Under the pieces are notes generated by a model that ran no database searches, was not told the DNA's origin, and worked only from the letters and a program-made list of their open reading frames with translations. Positions 25,973-35,680 of a DNA stretch of 64,000 nt are shown one piece after another (position 1 is the stretch's first letter; each line of letters starts with the position of its first letter). The translations under genes and the position numbers were made by a program. The stretch spans positions 127,543 through 191,542 of the forward strand of contig RXJG01000003.1 in NCBI GenBank assembly GCA_003963365.1. Direction: 5' to 3'. Source of the DNA: Sphingobacteriales bacterium. Lineage in GTDB: Bacteria > Bacteroidota > Bacteroidia > Chitinophagales > Chitinophagaceae.

Positions 25973-28534
25973 TTAATATTTTATAAATCGCTGAGTGGTT
26001 ACTTCATTTTCATTAATCAGCTGCAGCAGGTACATTCCCTTACTCAGCGATTGAATATTCAACGTACTGATTACCGCATTGGCAGCAATATTTCCCTTCA
26101 TCAGCATTTTACCATCTGTATTAATAACCCGGTATTGCGCCTTTAAAGAAGGCGGGTGGTAAAAAATCAATTTATCAGTAACAGGATTATTATAAAGTCT
26201 TAATTTATCTGTCATCTTTTTTGTAACAGAAACTATTTCGCTGTAACTATTACCACCCGTTAGTGTATGCAAAGCAAGGCGGTAATAAATCAAATTACCG
26301 GGAGGGTTTTTGTCAGTATAGCTATAATTGTTTTGAATCGTACTTCTTATCTTCCCGATTTTAATAAAATTCAGTTTATCGTAACTTCTTTCCACATCAA
26401 AGTCTTTTATATCCGTAGAATTTTGCAGCGACCAGCTAACCTGCACATCATCATTGTTAATTAAAGCTGCCCGCACATTTAAATTATTATTGGCAAGAGG
26501 GCCGGCGAGTACCGCTACAATAAAGGGCCCGTTAAAAGTATTATTGGCGGTGGTACTGGCATAATTACCGCCACCACCATTATTGTTGGATGCAGAAAAA
26601 TTAGAAGAAGAAGCAGACCAGTTTGTTCCGCTTACCCATCTCCATATACCAATATTACCATTGGCTGCTGCTGCAAAATCAGTTCCCTTCAGTGATGAAT
26701 AACAGTTATCCCAGTTTAATGTAATGTTGGCCGTGCCTGAAATAGCAATACGGTCGTTGTTGCGATCAATATTCCATACAGCATCCACCAATCCTTTCTT
26801 TTGAGTAGCGGTATAAGCTGTGCCCCCGCTGGTACCATTGGTGGTAGCGCCGGTAAATACACCTGCTGTAAAATCAGAAGTGGCAGTGGGGTTTGCGGCG
26901 GCGGGAAGGTAGCAACTGCTGGTACCAATATAAAAATATTTGGTAGTATTATAGTTGGCAGATGTTACTGCGTTTATTCTTAAGCGGCCCGCTCCTGTTC
27001 CTGTAATGATATAGTTATAGGCATTACCACCACTAATACCTCCTGTACTTGCAACGGTTAATGTGTTATTGTTTACCCTGAGTAAATTTGTTGAACCGGC
27101 AGTTCCGCCACTTAATGTAAGTGTGCCGTTTACTGTTGTATTACTGGTAATTTGTTTTATACCGGTACCGTTAATGGTTAAATTTTCATAGTTAGGCAGG
27201 TTGGAGTTTGTAGCATCGTAAAGGAAATTTGCGTTGGATGGCGTGGTAATGATTTGTGTACCACCGTTAGCCCTGTATTCAACAGTGGAACCGGATTGCA
27301 GGTAAGTATTTACAGTGTTTGTTGGATCAATGGTGGTTGTGGTGGAGCCTGCCAGGCCATTTACATTTGTTGTTGTAATAGTTCCGGTTGGAGCGATGAC
27401 TACCGCTGCTGAAGAACCAGTTGCTGCGTAGCTAATAATATAATTCCCGGCATGAAATGTTCCGTTAATGGTTAAATCATTTAAAGTGGTAGGCTGATCG
27501 TTAAGGTTAAAAGCTGAACCCAATGTTACTGTTTTGCCGGCTGTGATAACATAACTTAAATAATTACGGCTGCCTCCTGAAAAAGTCCAGGTTGGTGACA
27601 ATGAGCCAAAAGTGGAAAAACTCCCATAGGCATTAGCACCGGATGTGGTAATGATACCGGCACTATGTGTTATATTTCCGTTTACATACATCAGGGGAAA
27701 ATTAGCAGCACTATTCGTACTAAAATCCATTGTTCCACCGGAAGCATTCATGGTGTAATTGCCATTTACATAAACATAAGGTTGTGCGTTGGCGGATGTA
27801 AAAAGAAATGTTCCGGTGAAAGTTGGATTGATACTGAAATTACCCGCTGTTAAATAAATATTTGTTGAGCCCCATCCCTGGTTCCAGTTTACATTGCCGG
27901 GCCAGTTTATGTCCAGGTTACCGTAATAATAATTATTTCCACCCGTAGTGGCAGCAGCTGTTAAATTAGAAGTAATACTGGTGCTTGAATTTTGCCATAA
28001 TAAAATGCGAAAATTACTGGTAACACCAAAGGTTTCGATGCCTTTAAAAATGGTAGTTGAAACATTACTGGTATTGTTGTGAATATAGGTGCCTCCATTA
28101 TTTAAGTTAAATGCGGTGCCTATTGTAATGGCAGCATTGGATTGCACCGTACCACCATTTTGGATAGTAAGTGTAGGTGTGCTGATAGTGGAGGTAGCCG
28201 TTAAAGTTGTACCATTAGGAATAATTAATTGTGAGCCGGCACCTGAAATGGTCCATGATGCAGTAGGTGAAAGCGAAAATGACCCGGTAGAACTATTGCC
28301 CAGATTAAACAGTTGATTAGCTGTTGTAAAATTAGCTGGTGAAGATCCGGCCCCGCCGGTTGCATTCGTTGTCCAACTGGCTGCAGCATTAATATTTCCT
28401 GAACCCCTGTAATAATAATTTGTTTGAGCGGATAATTGAGTGAAAGAAATAACAAGCAACAATACTGTTGCAGGATTAAGTATTTTGTTTATCCCTTTAA
28501 ATAATTTAGTACCAAGCCTGGTAATCGTTTTCAT
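25973..28534 (-). CDS. Second giant T9SS-exported beta-helix-like surface protein
   Basis: 853 residues. Signal peptide ending in SFTQLSAQ, then hundreds of residues of Thr/Asn/Ser/Gly-rich short strands (SGAGSQLIIPNGTTLTATST, TLTIQNGGTVQSNAAITI) like the 22483-25110 protein. A fibronectin-like region (DFDVERSYDKLNFIKIGKI) follows, and then a type A sorting domain (YNNPVTDKLIFYH ... LSKGMYLLQL ... TTQRFIKY). Predicted to be secreted by T9SS and displayed on the cell surface; adhesion or matrix roles are plausible but unproven. No catalytic signature was seen. The pair probably arose from an old duplication or shares domain parts. Confidence 0.87.
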   Translation of the reverse strand: MKTITRLGTKLFKGINKILNPATVLLLVISFTQLSAQTNYYYRGSGNINAAASWTTNATGGAGSSPANFTTANQLFNLGNSSTGSFSLSPTASWTISGAGSQLIIPNGTTLTATSTISTPTLTIQNGGTVQSNAAITIGTAFNLNNGGTYIHNNTSNVSTTIFKGIETFGVTSNFRILLWQNSSTSITSNLTAAATTGGNNYYYGNLDINWPGNVNWNQGWGSTNIYLTAGNFSINPTFTGTFLFTSANAQPYVYVNGNYTMNASGGTMDFSTNSAANFPLMYVNGNITHSAGIITTSGANAYGSFSTFGSLSPTWTFSGGSRNYLSYVITAGKTVTLGSAFNLNDQPTTLNDLTINGTFHAGNYIISYAATGSSAAVVIAPTGTITTTNVNGLAGSTTTTIDPTNTVNTYLQSGSTVEYRANGGTQIITTPSNANFLYDATNSNLPNYENLTINGTGIKQITSNTTVNGTLTLSGGTAGSTNLLRVNNNTLTVASTGGISGGNAYNYIITGTGAGRLRINAVTSANYNTTKYFYIGTSSCYLPAAANPTATSDFTAGVFTGATTNGTSGGTAYTATQKKGLVDAVWNIDRNNDRIAISGTANITLNWDNCYSSLKGTDFAAAANGNIGIWRWVSGTNWSASSSNFSASNNNGGGGNYASTTANNTFNGPFIVAVLAGPLANNNLNVRAALINNDDVQVSWSLQNSTDIKDFDVERSYDKLNFIKIGKIRSTIQNNYSYTDKNPPGNLIYYRLALHTLTGGNSYSEIVSVTKKMTDKLRLYNNPVTDKLIFYHPPSLKAQYRVINTDGKMLMKGNIAANAVISTLNIQSLSKGMYLLQLINENEVTTQRFIKY

Positions 28535-28594
28535 TTATTCTAATAGATATTGGATTCAAATATTGCAAGGCTTTAGCAATAACTTTATTTCTTA

Positions 28595-28610
28595 TACGTA
28601 GTACTACGTA
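28595..28610. promoter_or_regulatory. Perfect 16-bp palindrome upstream of the T9SS-protein gene
   Basis: TACGTAGTACTACGTA equals its own reverse complement over all 16 bases. It lies 61 bp upstream of the 25973-28534 gene's ATG, a reasonable place for an operator. No known regulator is matched. Confidence 0.4.
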
Positions 28611-28671
28611 CAAAGCTAAGGTGAAACTTTATTAGGAACAAGTAAAGTGTAAAAAATATTATGATTTTTTT

Positions 28672-28696
28672 GCAATCGATTGCGGAAATCGATTGC
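28672..28696. repeat. Hairpin with repeated ATCGAT core after uvrA
   Basis: GCAATCGATT (28672-28681) pairs with AATCGATTGC (28687-28696) around a 5-nt loop; AATCGATTGCGG also occurs as two direct copies 13 bp apart. It sits just past the uvrA stop (28701) but lacks a T-run on the minus strand, so it is not a classical terminator; an RNA-stability or protein-binding role is possible. Confidence 0.45.
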
Positions 28697-28700
28697 GGGT

Positions 28701-31511
28701 TTAAAAAAACCTAGCTGTAAAACTTTTAGCTATTTTTTTAATGGATGAGGGTATACCGGTGTATACTAATTCTCCCCCGGCATCACCTGCTTCGGGCCCA
28801 AGGTCTATTAACCAGTCGGCTGATTTGATGACATCAATATTATGTTCAATGACCAGTATCGAATGCCCCTGTTCAATAAGGGCGTTAAAGGATGCTAATA
28901 ATTTTCTTATGTCGTGAAAGTGAAGACCCGTTGTTGGCTCGTCAAAAATGAAGAGAATATGTCCCTGTGCTTTGCCTTTTCCAAGAAATGAGGCCAGCTT
29001 TACCCGTTGCGCCTCACCTCCGGATAAAGTATCAGATGACTGACCCAATTTAATATAACTCAATCCCACATCACTCAGCGGTTTTATTTTATTTACCACA
29101 TCTTTTTCTTCTTTAAAAAAATCTATGGCCTCATCCACACTCATCTCCAGCACATCGTGTATGCTTTTTTCTTTGTAAGTAATTTCTAATACTTCTTCTT
29201 TAAACCGTTCGCCATTACATACTTCGCAAACCAAATGTACATCAGCTAAAAACTGCATTTCCACAATTTGTTCGCCCTCTCCCTTACAGGTATCGCATCT
29301 TCCCCCATCAACATTAAAAGAAAAATGTTTGGGTTGAAAACCCCTTATTTTGCTTAACGGTTGTTTGGCAAACAAATCTCTTATCTCATCATAAGCTTTT
29401 ATATAAGTAACCGGGTTGCTGCGGGATGATTTGCCAATCGGGTTCTGATCAACCATCTCTATTTGAGAAATGTAATCTATATCACCACTAATAGTTTTAT
29501 GCATCCCTACTTTGTCAACGTACTCCCCTTTTATTTTTTTAAGCGCCGGGTATAAAATTTGTTTTACTAAGGTTGTTTTACCACTCCCACTCACCCCACT
29601 TACCACTGTTAATACATTAAGCGGAAATTCAACAGTAATATTTTTCAGGTTGTTTTGCTGTGCTCCTTCCACTTTTATGGATCGTGTCCACTTTCTTGCC
29701 CTTGGTGGCAGTTCTATTTTTAATTCTCCCTTTAAATAACGACCGGTTAAACTTAATTTGTTGGCAATGATAGTATCATAATTTCCTTCAGCAATTACTT
29801 CTCCGCCTAAATGACTGGCTAAGGGGCCCATGTCAATGATATGATCAGCTTCCCTCATCATCATTTCATCATGTTCTACCACAATTACGGTATTGCCTAA
29901 ATCACGGAGTTGTTTTAAAACGGTAATCAATCTCTCTGTATCTCTTGAATGCAATCCAATGGATGGCTCATCCAGTATATATAAGGAGTTGGTGAGGTTA
30001 CTTCCCAAACTTCGGGTGAGCTGTATACGCTGACTTTCGCCACCGCTTAAACTATTAGCCAGCCGATTCAACGTTAAATAACCTAACCCCACATCCAGCA
30101 GCGTTTGTATTCGATGATTGATTTCGATTAATACCCTTTTGGCAACTTTAGTATCATACTCACTCAACTTCAATTTATCAAACCATTGTTTCAAATCCTT
30201 AACCTGCATTTCACATAACTCACCAATATGATTGCCGCCTACTTTTACATACAATGCTTCTTTGCGCAGCCGGTATCCTTTACATTCATAGCAGGTAGTT
30301 CTTCCACGATATCTCGATAATAATACCCTGTACTGCACTTTATATAAATTCTGTTCTACTTCTTTAAAAAAATCGTTGATACCATAAGCACCCGGTGCAC
30401 CCTCCCATAAGATATTGTATTGTGCTTTGGTTAATTCGGCAATGGGTTTGTGAACAGGGAAATCAAACTTGCGGGATGATTTAACAAACTGGTCTTTCCA
30501 CCAGCTTAGCTTCTCGCCTTTCCACGGAGCAACAGCATCTTCATATACACTCAACCTTCTGTCTGGTATTACCAGGTCTTCATCAATACCCAGCACTTGT
30601 GAAAAACCCTCACAAACCGGGCAGGCACCAAAGGGATTATTAAATGAAAATAAATTGGGGACAGGTTCTTCAAATACTATCCCATCCATTTCAAACTTAT
30701 TAGAAAAATGTAACAGCTTATTTCCCTGCACTTCTATATACATTTCCCCCTCGCCTTCATAAAAGGCAGTTCCTACTGAATCAGCAATGCGATGGCGGTC
30801 ATCTTCATCAAATTCTTTAACGACCAACCGGTCAACCAATACATAAGTTTCTGCTTTCTTTTTGCTGATATCCGGATTACCGTTCTCCAGCAAATCTTCA
30901 ATGCGCAGTGTTTCTTTATTGTGATAGATACGGGAAAAACCTTTTTGTAATAAAATATTCAGCTCCTCTTTTACCTCTCTTTTCTGATGTGTTTTAAAAG
31001 GAACAAGAATCAGCACTTTATCCCCTTCCTTTAATTTACTAATAGCTTCCACCACATCATTCACATCATCTTTCTTTACTTCCCTGCCACTTATGGGTGA
31101 AATGGTTTTACCAATACGGGCAAAAAGTAACCGCAGGTAATCATATATCTCCGTCATACTACCCACTGTTGAGCGGGGTGTACGGGTAATTACTTTTTGT
31201 TCAATAGCGATGGCGGGACTCAGTCCTTTAATAAAATCCACATCCGGTTTGTTCATCCGGTTAAGGAACTGCCGGGCATAAGCACTGAGGCTTTCAGCAT
31301 ACCGGCGTTGACCTTCTGCATATAAGGTATCAATTGTTAAAGAAGATTTTCCTGATCCCGACACACCGGTAACCACGATAAGTTTATTACGGGGAATATT
31401 GACTGATACATTTTTAAGATTATGTACCCTTGCACCTTGTATATAAATAGAATCAGGTGCTTTAGTAACTGATTGCGCAGTGATATTATTTGATTTGTTA
31501 AGTGTATTCAT
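28701..31511 (-). CDS. uvrA: Excinuclease ABC subunit A
   Basis: 936 residues, full length. The damage-recognition ATPase of nucleotide excision repair; it forms a dimer and loads UvrB. Two ABC modules are intact: Walker [10 protein letters not shown] (about 49-57) and GVSGSGKTT, signatures LSGGESQRI and [12 protein letters not shown], Walker [13 protein letters not shown] and [12 protein letters not shown]. Zinc-binding CPVCEGF/CYECKGY and [14 protein letters not shown]...CEVCNGERF are present. The N-terminus has about 20 residues before [14 protein letters not shown], slightly longer than usual, but no alternative ATG exists before the domain. Monocistronic. Confidence 0.97.
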   Translation of the reverse strand: MNTLNKSNNITAQSVTKAPDSIYIQGARVHNLKNVSVNIPRNKLIVVTGVSGSGKSSLTIDTLYAEGQRRYAESLSAYARQFLNRMNKPDVDFIKGLSPAIAIEQKVITRTPRSTVGSMTEIYDYLRLLFARIGKTISPISGREVKKDDVNDVVEAISKLKEGDKVLILVPFKTHQKREVKEELNILLQKGFSRIYHNKETLRIEDLLENGNPDISKKKAETYVLVDRLVVKEFDEDDRHRIADSVGTAFYEGEGEMYIEVQGNKLLHFSNKFEMDGIVFEEPVPNLFSFNNPFGACPVCEGFSQVLGIDEDLVIPDRRLSVYEDAVAPWKGEKLSWWKDQFVKSSRKFDFPVHKPIAELTKAQYNILWEGAPGAYGINDFFKEVEQNLYKVQYRVLLSRYRGRTTCYECKGYRLRKEALYVKVGGNHIGELCEMQVKDLKQWFDKLKLSEYDTKVAKRVLIEINHRIQTLLDVGLGYLTLNRLANSLSGGESQRIQLTRSLGSNLTNSLYILDEPSIGLHSRDTERLITVLKQLRDLGNTVIVVEHDEMMMREADHIIDMGPLASHLGGEVIAEGNYDTIIANKLSLTGRYLKGELKIELPPRARKWTRSIKVEGAQQNNLKNITVEFPLNVLTVVSGVSGSGKTTLVKQILYPALKKIKGEYVDKVGMHKTISGDIDYISQIEMVDQNPIGKSSRSNPVTYIKAYDEIRDLFAKQPLSKIRGFQPKHFSFNVDGGRCDTCKGEGEQIVEMQFLADVHLVCEVCNGERFKEEVLEITYKEKSIHDVLEMSVDEAIDFFKEEKDVVNKIKPLSDVGLSYIKLGQSSDTLSGGEAQRVKLASFLGKGKAQGHILFIFDEPTTGLHFHDIRKLLASFNALIEQGHSILVIEHNIDVIKSADWLIDLGPEAGDAGGELVYTGIPSSIKKIAKSFTARFF

Positions 31512-31522
31512 GGAAAGGATAG

Positions 31523-31530
31523 CAAATTTA
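31523..31530 (-). promoter_or_regulatory. Candidate -7 box for uvrA
   Basis: On the minus strand this reads TAAATTTG, a perfect TAnnTTTG, ending 11 bp before the uvrA ATG. The implied leader is only a few nucleotides, and no TTG is present at 17-23 bp spacing (GTG at 19), so support is modest. The remaining DNA to 31765 holds no other feature I can support. Confidence 0.35.
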
Positions 31531-31765
31531 AGCGGGAATTACGAAACCTCACTTCGCATTTTACGATAACCAATGTAGGAAAGTACCCTAATTTTCCAGA
31601 TCGGTATAAAAAATTTGTTGCATTATAAAAAAAACCTATTTTTATAATCGAATCCAATATTTCTAAAACCAAAACACATTTTATTGCCTATCGCACTACT
31701 TCTACGCATTTAATTTTTAACACAACAATTTTATTGATTGCCTAACCCCGCTAAAATGTAGCACT

Positions 31766-32347
31766 ATGCACACATTAAGTAAACTTTCCGACCAACAATT
31801 AATCCACCTTTTCCAGGAGGGAACTTCTGAAGCATTAGAAACCTTAGTTCTTCGTCATAAAGACAAGATATATACTTCCATTTTTCTGCTGGTAAAAGAC
31901 AAATACCTTGCCGAGGATATCTTCCAGGATGTATTCATCCGGGTGATTGATACAGTTAGAGGTGGCCGTTATACCGAAGAGGGCAAATTTTTACCCTGGG
32001 CTATGCGTATTGCACATAACTTATGTGTAGACCATTTTAGAAAATTGAAAAGAACGCCTGCCATAAAGACCAGTGATAACCATGATATATTTGAAGTGAT
32101 CAACTTCAGCGAAGAAGGTGCTGATACAAAAATGATGAAACGTCAAAGCTATGACCGTGTACGCCGCATGCTTGATCTGCTGCCTGAAGAGCAAAGGGAA
32201 GTAATCATCCTTCGCCATTATGCAGATTTGAGTTTTAAAGAAATTGCCGACCTCACCAAGTGCAGCATCAACACTGCCTTAGGCCGTATGCGTTACGGTT
32301 TAATAAACCTGCGCAAGATGATGGTGGAAAAACAAATCGCTTTATAA
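31766..32347 (+). CDS. ECF-type RNA polymerase sigma factor
   Basis: 193 residues. Region 2 has LVLRHKDKIYTSIFLLVKD, AEDIFQDVFIRV (-10 recognition helices) and the aromatic melting part around FLPWAMRIAHNLCVDHFRK. Region 4 has LLPEEQREVIILRHYADLSF followed by an HTH (EIADLTKCSINTALGRMRYG). There is no adjacent FecR-like anti-sigma factor gene and no extra C-terminal domain. It therefore resembles the anti-sigma-free housekeeping-like ECF group of Bacteroidota rather than those paired with SusC. Targets unknown. Ends in a clean terminator shared with the converging dsbD gene. Confidence 0.93.
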   Translation: MHTLSKLSDQQLIHLFQEGTSEALETLVLRHKDKIYTSIFLLVKDKYLAEDIFQDVFIRVIDTVRGGRYTEEGKFLPWAMRIAHNLCVDHFRKLKRTPAIKTSDNHDIFEVINFSEEGADTKMMKRQSYDRVRRMLDLLPEEQREVIILRHYADLSFKEIADLTKCSINTALGRMRYGLINLRKMMVEKQIAL

Positions 32348-32370
32348 AAATAATTTTAGCATAGTGTAAG

Positions 32371-32397
32371 AATGCCTCCTTAGTTGGGGGCATTTTT
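32371..32397 (+). terminator. Terminator of the sigma-factor gene, loop holds the dsbD stop codon
   Basis: AATGCCTCC (32371-32379) pairs with GGGGGCATT (32386-32394; one G-T pair) and runs into TTTTT. The 6-nt loop contains the TAA stop of the converging dsbD gene (32380-32382). Confidence 0.8.
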
Positions 32398-34329
32398 AAT
32401 TTGGCTCATTTTGAACGCATCCAACCCGCACTGCAGCCATTTATTAAATTCAGTTGGATTTGGAGTATACCCTTTTGTTTTCGTCAATGCTTTTTCATCC
32501 GGGCTGATGATGGCGTATTGAGGTTGTGATACTGCATTAAAATTTTCAAATTGAAAAGTGGCCCATTTATCTCCCACCGTAATGATGGATTTTTCATCGC
32601 CGGTTTTTGTTTTGTATTCTACCTGTTTGGCTGCCGGTAATACTTGTCTTTCATCCACATAAAGAGATACTACCACAAAATCATTTTTCATTTTTTCCAT
32701 TACCCCGGGGTCTGTCCATACTTTTTCTTCCATGCGGCGGCAGTTAACACAGGCCCAGCCGGTAAAATCTATTAAGATGGGTTTGTTTTGCGTTTTGGCA
32801 ATACGCCATGCTTCTTCATAATTTCTCAACGGTTCAATTCCTTTTTCGCAATTAACAGGATGATGATAAACACTGTAACAAAGTGGCGGAGGAAAACCAC
32901 TGATTAAAGATAGATTGGCATATTTTGAGTTAGTAACACCCGGCGCTAAATAAATGGTGGCCATAGTAAACACAGCAATAAAAAACCCTCTGCCACCACC
33001 AATCTTTTTCACCGGTGCATCATGTGAAAAACGGATAACACCCAAAAGATAAAGCACTATTGCCATACCAATAATAACCCAGCTGCCAATAAATATTTCT
33101 CGTTTAATAATGCCCCACTGTGCCACCAAATCAGCATTGGATAAAAATTTTATCGCCATGGCCAACTCTAAAAAGCCCAGCACCACTTTTACCGTTGTTA
33201 ACCATCCGCCGCTTTTTGGTAAGGAATGCAGCCATTGCGGAAACAAAGCAAACAATGCAAACGGTAATGCTAATCCCAAACCAAAACCGCCCATACCAAA
33301 ACTTAATGCCATTGCATTGCTGTTGTTGGCAGAAGCGCCGGCTAACAATGCTCCTAATATCGGTCCCGTGCAGGAGAAAGAAACAATCGCTAATGTCAAC
33401 GCCATAAAAAAAATTCCGCCCCAGTTACCAATGCCGGCTCTTGCATCTACTTTATTGGCGAACGATGATGGAAGATTGATTTCAAAATAACCAAAGAAGG
33501 AAATGGCAAATACGATGAATACTATAAAGAAAAAAATGTTGAGCCAGATATTGGTGGAAAGATTATTGAGGATCTCGGGGCTGGCACCTTCCACCAAATG
33601 AAAAGGCAGGCTGAGCAATACATAAATTAAAAAGATAAAAAGGCCATAGAGCAGTGCATTGCTGATTCCTTTTTTTCTTTCCTGCGATTTTTTAGTGAAG
33701 AAAGAAACCGTTAGTGGAATCAATGGAAACACACACGGAGTTAGTAAAGCAATTAATCCGCCGCCCAATCCTAATACAAAAAACTGCCAGAGATTTTGCC
33801 CGGTAGTATCATCACCACAGGGAGCAACGGGATTTTTAATATCTATAGTTTCAATCTTTATTCTTGTATCAGATTCTATCCCGCCTTCCAAACTCACTTC
33901 TGCTTTTTCATCAGCAACCGGAATAAACTCCCCGCCCCTGGCAATATTATATTTCAGTACCGCTTTTAATTTAGCAGGCACATCACCGGTGAATTTTATT
34001 TTCTGCGTTAACACAATTTCATTTTCATACACCACTGCCTCTGTACCCAGCAATTCATCTTTTATTTTTTTTGGCGATCCTTTTTCTTCAATAATTCCCT
34101 GCAGTAAAATAGAACTATCAGTAAATGCAAATGCAAGCGGCTCCAATCCATCAATCTTATTGTTGAAGCTGTACAACCGCCAGCCTTCTTTTAATTTTCC
34201 TTTAGCTGTTAATGTATATTCTTTCGCTGCATTTTTTTTGGACGAAAATTCCCAGCTTACCTGTCCGCTGTTTTGTGCAGCAGCAGTAAGCGAAACAAAA
34301 AACAATAAAATGAAAACAATATAACGCAT
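32380..34329 (-). CDS. dsbD: Thiol:disulfide interchange protein DsbD-like, N-domain without its cysteines
   Basis: 649 residues. Signal peptide (ending SLTAAAQ); an N-terminal DsbD-alpha-like domain (about 21-150); about eight membrane helices with the redox cysteines LLTPCVFPL (C199) and SFSCTGPIL (C320); and a C-terminal thioredoxin domain with WACVNC (C527, C530). It should carry electrons from cytoplasmic thioredoxin to the periplasm for cytochrome c maturation or disulfide repair. Oddity: the N-domain segment that normally carries the CxxxxC pair reads NIARGGEFIPV, with no cysteine. A separate upstream gene encodes an N-domain that has it (CDDKSC), so the electron exit may have moved to that protein. 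A terminator-like hairpin lies directly upstream. Confidence 0.9.
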   Translation of the reverse strand: MRYIVFILLFFVSLTAAAQNSGQVSWEFSSKKNAAKEYTLTAKGKLKEGWRLYSFNNKIDGLEPLAFAFTDSSILLQGIIEEKGSPKKIKDELLGTEAVVYENEIVLTQKIKFTGDVPAKLKAVLKYNIARGGEFIPVADEKAEVSLEGGIESDTRIKIETIDIKNPVAPCGDDTTGQNLWQFFVLGLGGGLIALLTPCVFPLIPLTVSFFTKKSQERKKGISNALLYGLFIFLIYVLLSLPFHLVEGASPEILNNLSTNIWLNIFFFIVFIVFAISFFGYFEINLPSSFANKVDARAGIGNWGGIFFMALTLAIVSFSCTGPILGALLAGASANNSNAMALSFGMGGFGLGLALPFALFALFPQWLHSLPKSGGWLTTVKVVLGFLELAMAIKFLSNADLVAQWGIIKREIFIGSWVIIGMAIVLYLLGVIRFSHDAPVKKIGGGRGFFIAVFTMATIYLAPGVTNSKYANLSLISGFPPPLCYSVYHHPVNCEKGIEPLRNYEEAWRIAKTQNKPILIDFTGWACVNCRRMEEKVWTDPGVMEKMKNDFVVVSLYVDERQVLPAAKQVEYKTKTGDEKSIITVGDKWATFQFENFNAVSQPQYAIISPDEKALTKTKGYTPNPTEFNKWLQCGLDAFKMSQIKNAPN

Positions 34330-34331
34330 AA

Positions 34332-34358
34332 TAAAAAATCCCCCGGCGCAGGCGGGGG
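34332..34358 (-). terminator. Terminator or attenuator between the DsbD N-domain gene and dsbD
   Basis: CCCCCG (34340-34345) pairs with CGGGGG (34353-34358) around a 7-nt loop, followed on the minus strand by ATTTTTTATT. It ends only a few bases before the dsbD ATG, so most transcripts of the upstream gene should stop here. dsbD would then depend on read-through, or this is an attenuator. Confidence 0.72.
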
Positions 34359-34375
34359 AACAAGTTAGTTATTAC

Positions 34376-34831
34376 TTATTGAATTGGGATAGTAAATGGC
34401 ACTTTGGATGGTGGCAGGCAACTTTTATCATCACAAACCATAAATTCCACTTCTCCACTTACAGATGTTTTTGCACCGGCTTTCAACGTAATTACCTGCA
34501 CAAAATCCACTTTGTCTTTATAGTATTTTGAATTGCTTTGTGTGGCTTTGTCAAACTCTGCAATCAGCTTTCCGCTTTCTTTTACTTTACCACTCATTAC
34601 CACCAATGGATTTTTATTAAACTTTACTGTAGTGGGTAATGCTATTGCATCTTTATCTAAATTCTGACTGTATAAGTGCCAGCCGTTTTGAATAGAGGCT
34701 GTTAAACGCAATTCATATTTTTTATCGGCTAACTTTTTGGCTGTGTAGGCCCAGCTCACTTTTGTTTTAGATTGTGCTGTTGCAGCCAGGGCAATTACTA
34801 ATGCTGTTATGCTAATTACAATTTGCTTCAT
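34376..34831 (-). CDS. Stand-alone DsbD N-terminal (alpha) domain protein
   Basis: 151 residues: signal peptide (MKQIVISITALVIALAATAQ) and one immunoglobulin-like DsbD-alpha domain. VSWAYTAKKLADKKYELRL and NGWHLYSQN align with the N-domain of the adjacent dsbD product. The redox motif VCDDKSCLPP (C133, C138) is the CxxxxC pair used in DsbD-alpha to pass electrons to periplasmic partners such as thiol:disulfide isomerases or cytochrome c maturation proteins. It lies 46 bp upstream of dsbD on the same strand. Functional pairing with the cysteine-less DsbD is inference from both sequences. Confidence 0.87.
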   Translation of the reverse strand: MKQIVISITALVIALAATAQSKTKVSWAYTAKKLADKKYELRLTASIQNGWHLYSQNLDKDAIALPTTVKFNKNPLVVMSGKVKESGKLIAEFDKATQSNSKYYKDKVDFVQVITLKAGAKTSVSGEVEFMVCDDKSCLPPSKVPFTIPIQ

Positions 34832-34919
34832 TCTTTTTTTATTTACAATGCAATTTTAAATCCAATCAACAAATCCGTTGGTAATATAAATGACAAAAAT
34901 AAAAACAGCTATTGTAATC

Positions 34920-35612
34920 TTATGCTAATACAGGCTCAGCGGTCAGTTGCAGGTTTTTAATTAACAAAGTCTTAAATACCCTGCGGCCATCCGTATTGCC
35001 CAACACTTCACTGCAGGCCCTTTCCGGGTGTGGCATCATACCAAATACATTCCTGTTTGCATTACAGATACCAGCAATATTATCTGTTGCTCCATTTGGA
35101 TTAGCTGCATCAGTAATGTTTCCATCTGCATCGCAATAGCGGTAAATAATTTGATTATCTGACTCTAATTGTCTGAGCGTTGCTTTATCAGCATAATATC
35201 TTCCTTCACCATGTGCCACAGGAATTTTTAATGCTTTTCCTTCTTCTCCTTTTATGAAAACATTTTTACAAACAAACTGCTGGTTGGCATTGCGCAATAA
35301 AGCTCCGGGCAATAAACCGGATTCACATAAAATCTGAAATCCATTACACACGCCCAATACTTTTCCACCTTTATTGGCAAAATCAATTACGGCCTGCATC
35401 AACGGACTAAAACGGGCAATGGCTCCACAACGTAAATAATCTCCATATGAAAATCCACCGGGTAATACAATACAGTCATCGGTTGTAAAACCAGGCAATT
35501 CTTTATCCTTATGCCACAGCATAACCACCTCTTGTTTGAGATCATACTTTAATGCATCGTACATATCTCTGTCGCAATTAGAACCGGGGAAAACAACTAC
35601 ACCAAATTTCAT
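34920..35612 (-). CDS. purQ: Phosphoribosylformylglycinamidine synthase subunit PurQ (glutaminase)
   Basis: 230 residues. Class I glutamine amidotransferase: nucleophile Cys89 in [11 protein letters not shown], oxyanion PGGFSYGD, and His/Glu in [10 protein letters not shown]. It provides ammonia for the fourth step of purine synthesis (FGAR to FGAM) with PurL and PurS, neither of which is in this window. Length and start ([16 protein letters not shown]) are standard. It lies between a membrane-protein gene and the DsbD N-domain gene on the same strand, but with gaps of 67 and 88 bp. Confidence 0.97.
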   Translation of the reverse strand: MKFGVVVFPGSNCDRDMYDALKYDLKQEVVMLWHKDKELPGFTTDDCIVLPGGFSYGDYLRCGAIARFSPLMQAVIDFANKGGKVLGVCNGFQILCESGLLPGALLRNANQQFVCKNVFIKGEEGKALKIPVAHGEGRYYADKATLRQLESDNQIIYRYCDADGNITDAANPNGATDNIAGICNANRNVFGMMPHPERACSEVLGNTDGRRVFKTLLIKNLQLTAEPVLA

Positions 35613-35637
35613 ATTTAGGAATTGAGGTACAAAGTTA

Positions 35638-35680
35638 AAAAAACAGCATCAAACAGCCCTAACAAAATACCCGATGCTTT
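35638..35680 (-). terminator. Possible weak terminator upstream of purQ
   Basis: AGCATC (35645-35650) can pair with GATGCT (35673-35678) across a 22-nt loop; on the minus strand TGTTTTTTT follows. The large loop makes this uncertain. Confidence 0.3.

Noticed and set aside
33659-34324. 221-codon open frame on the plus strand
   Set aside because: It lies wholly opposite dsbD, whose protein motifs are unmistakable; Pro/Asn/Ser bias is typical of an antisense shadow.
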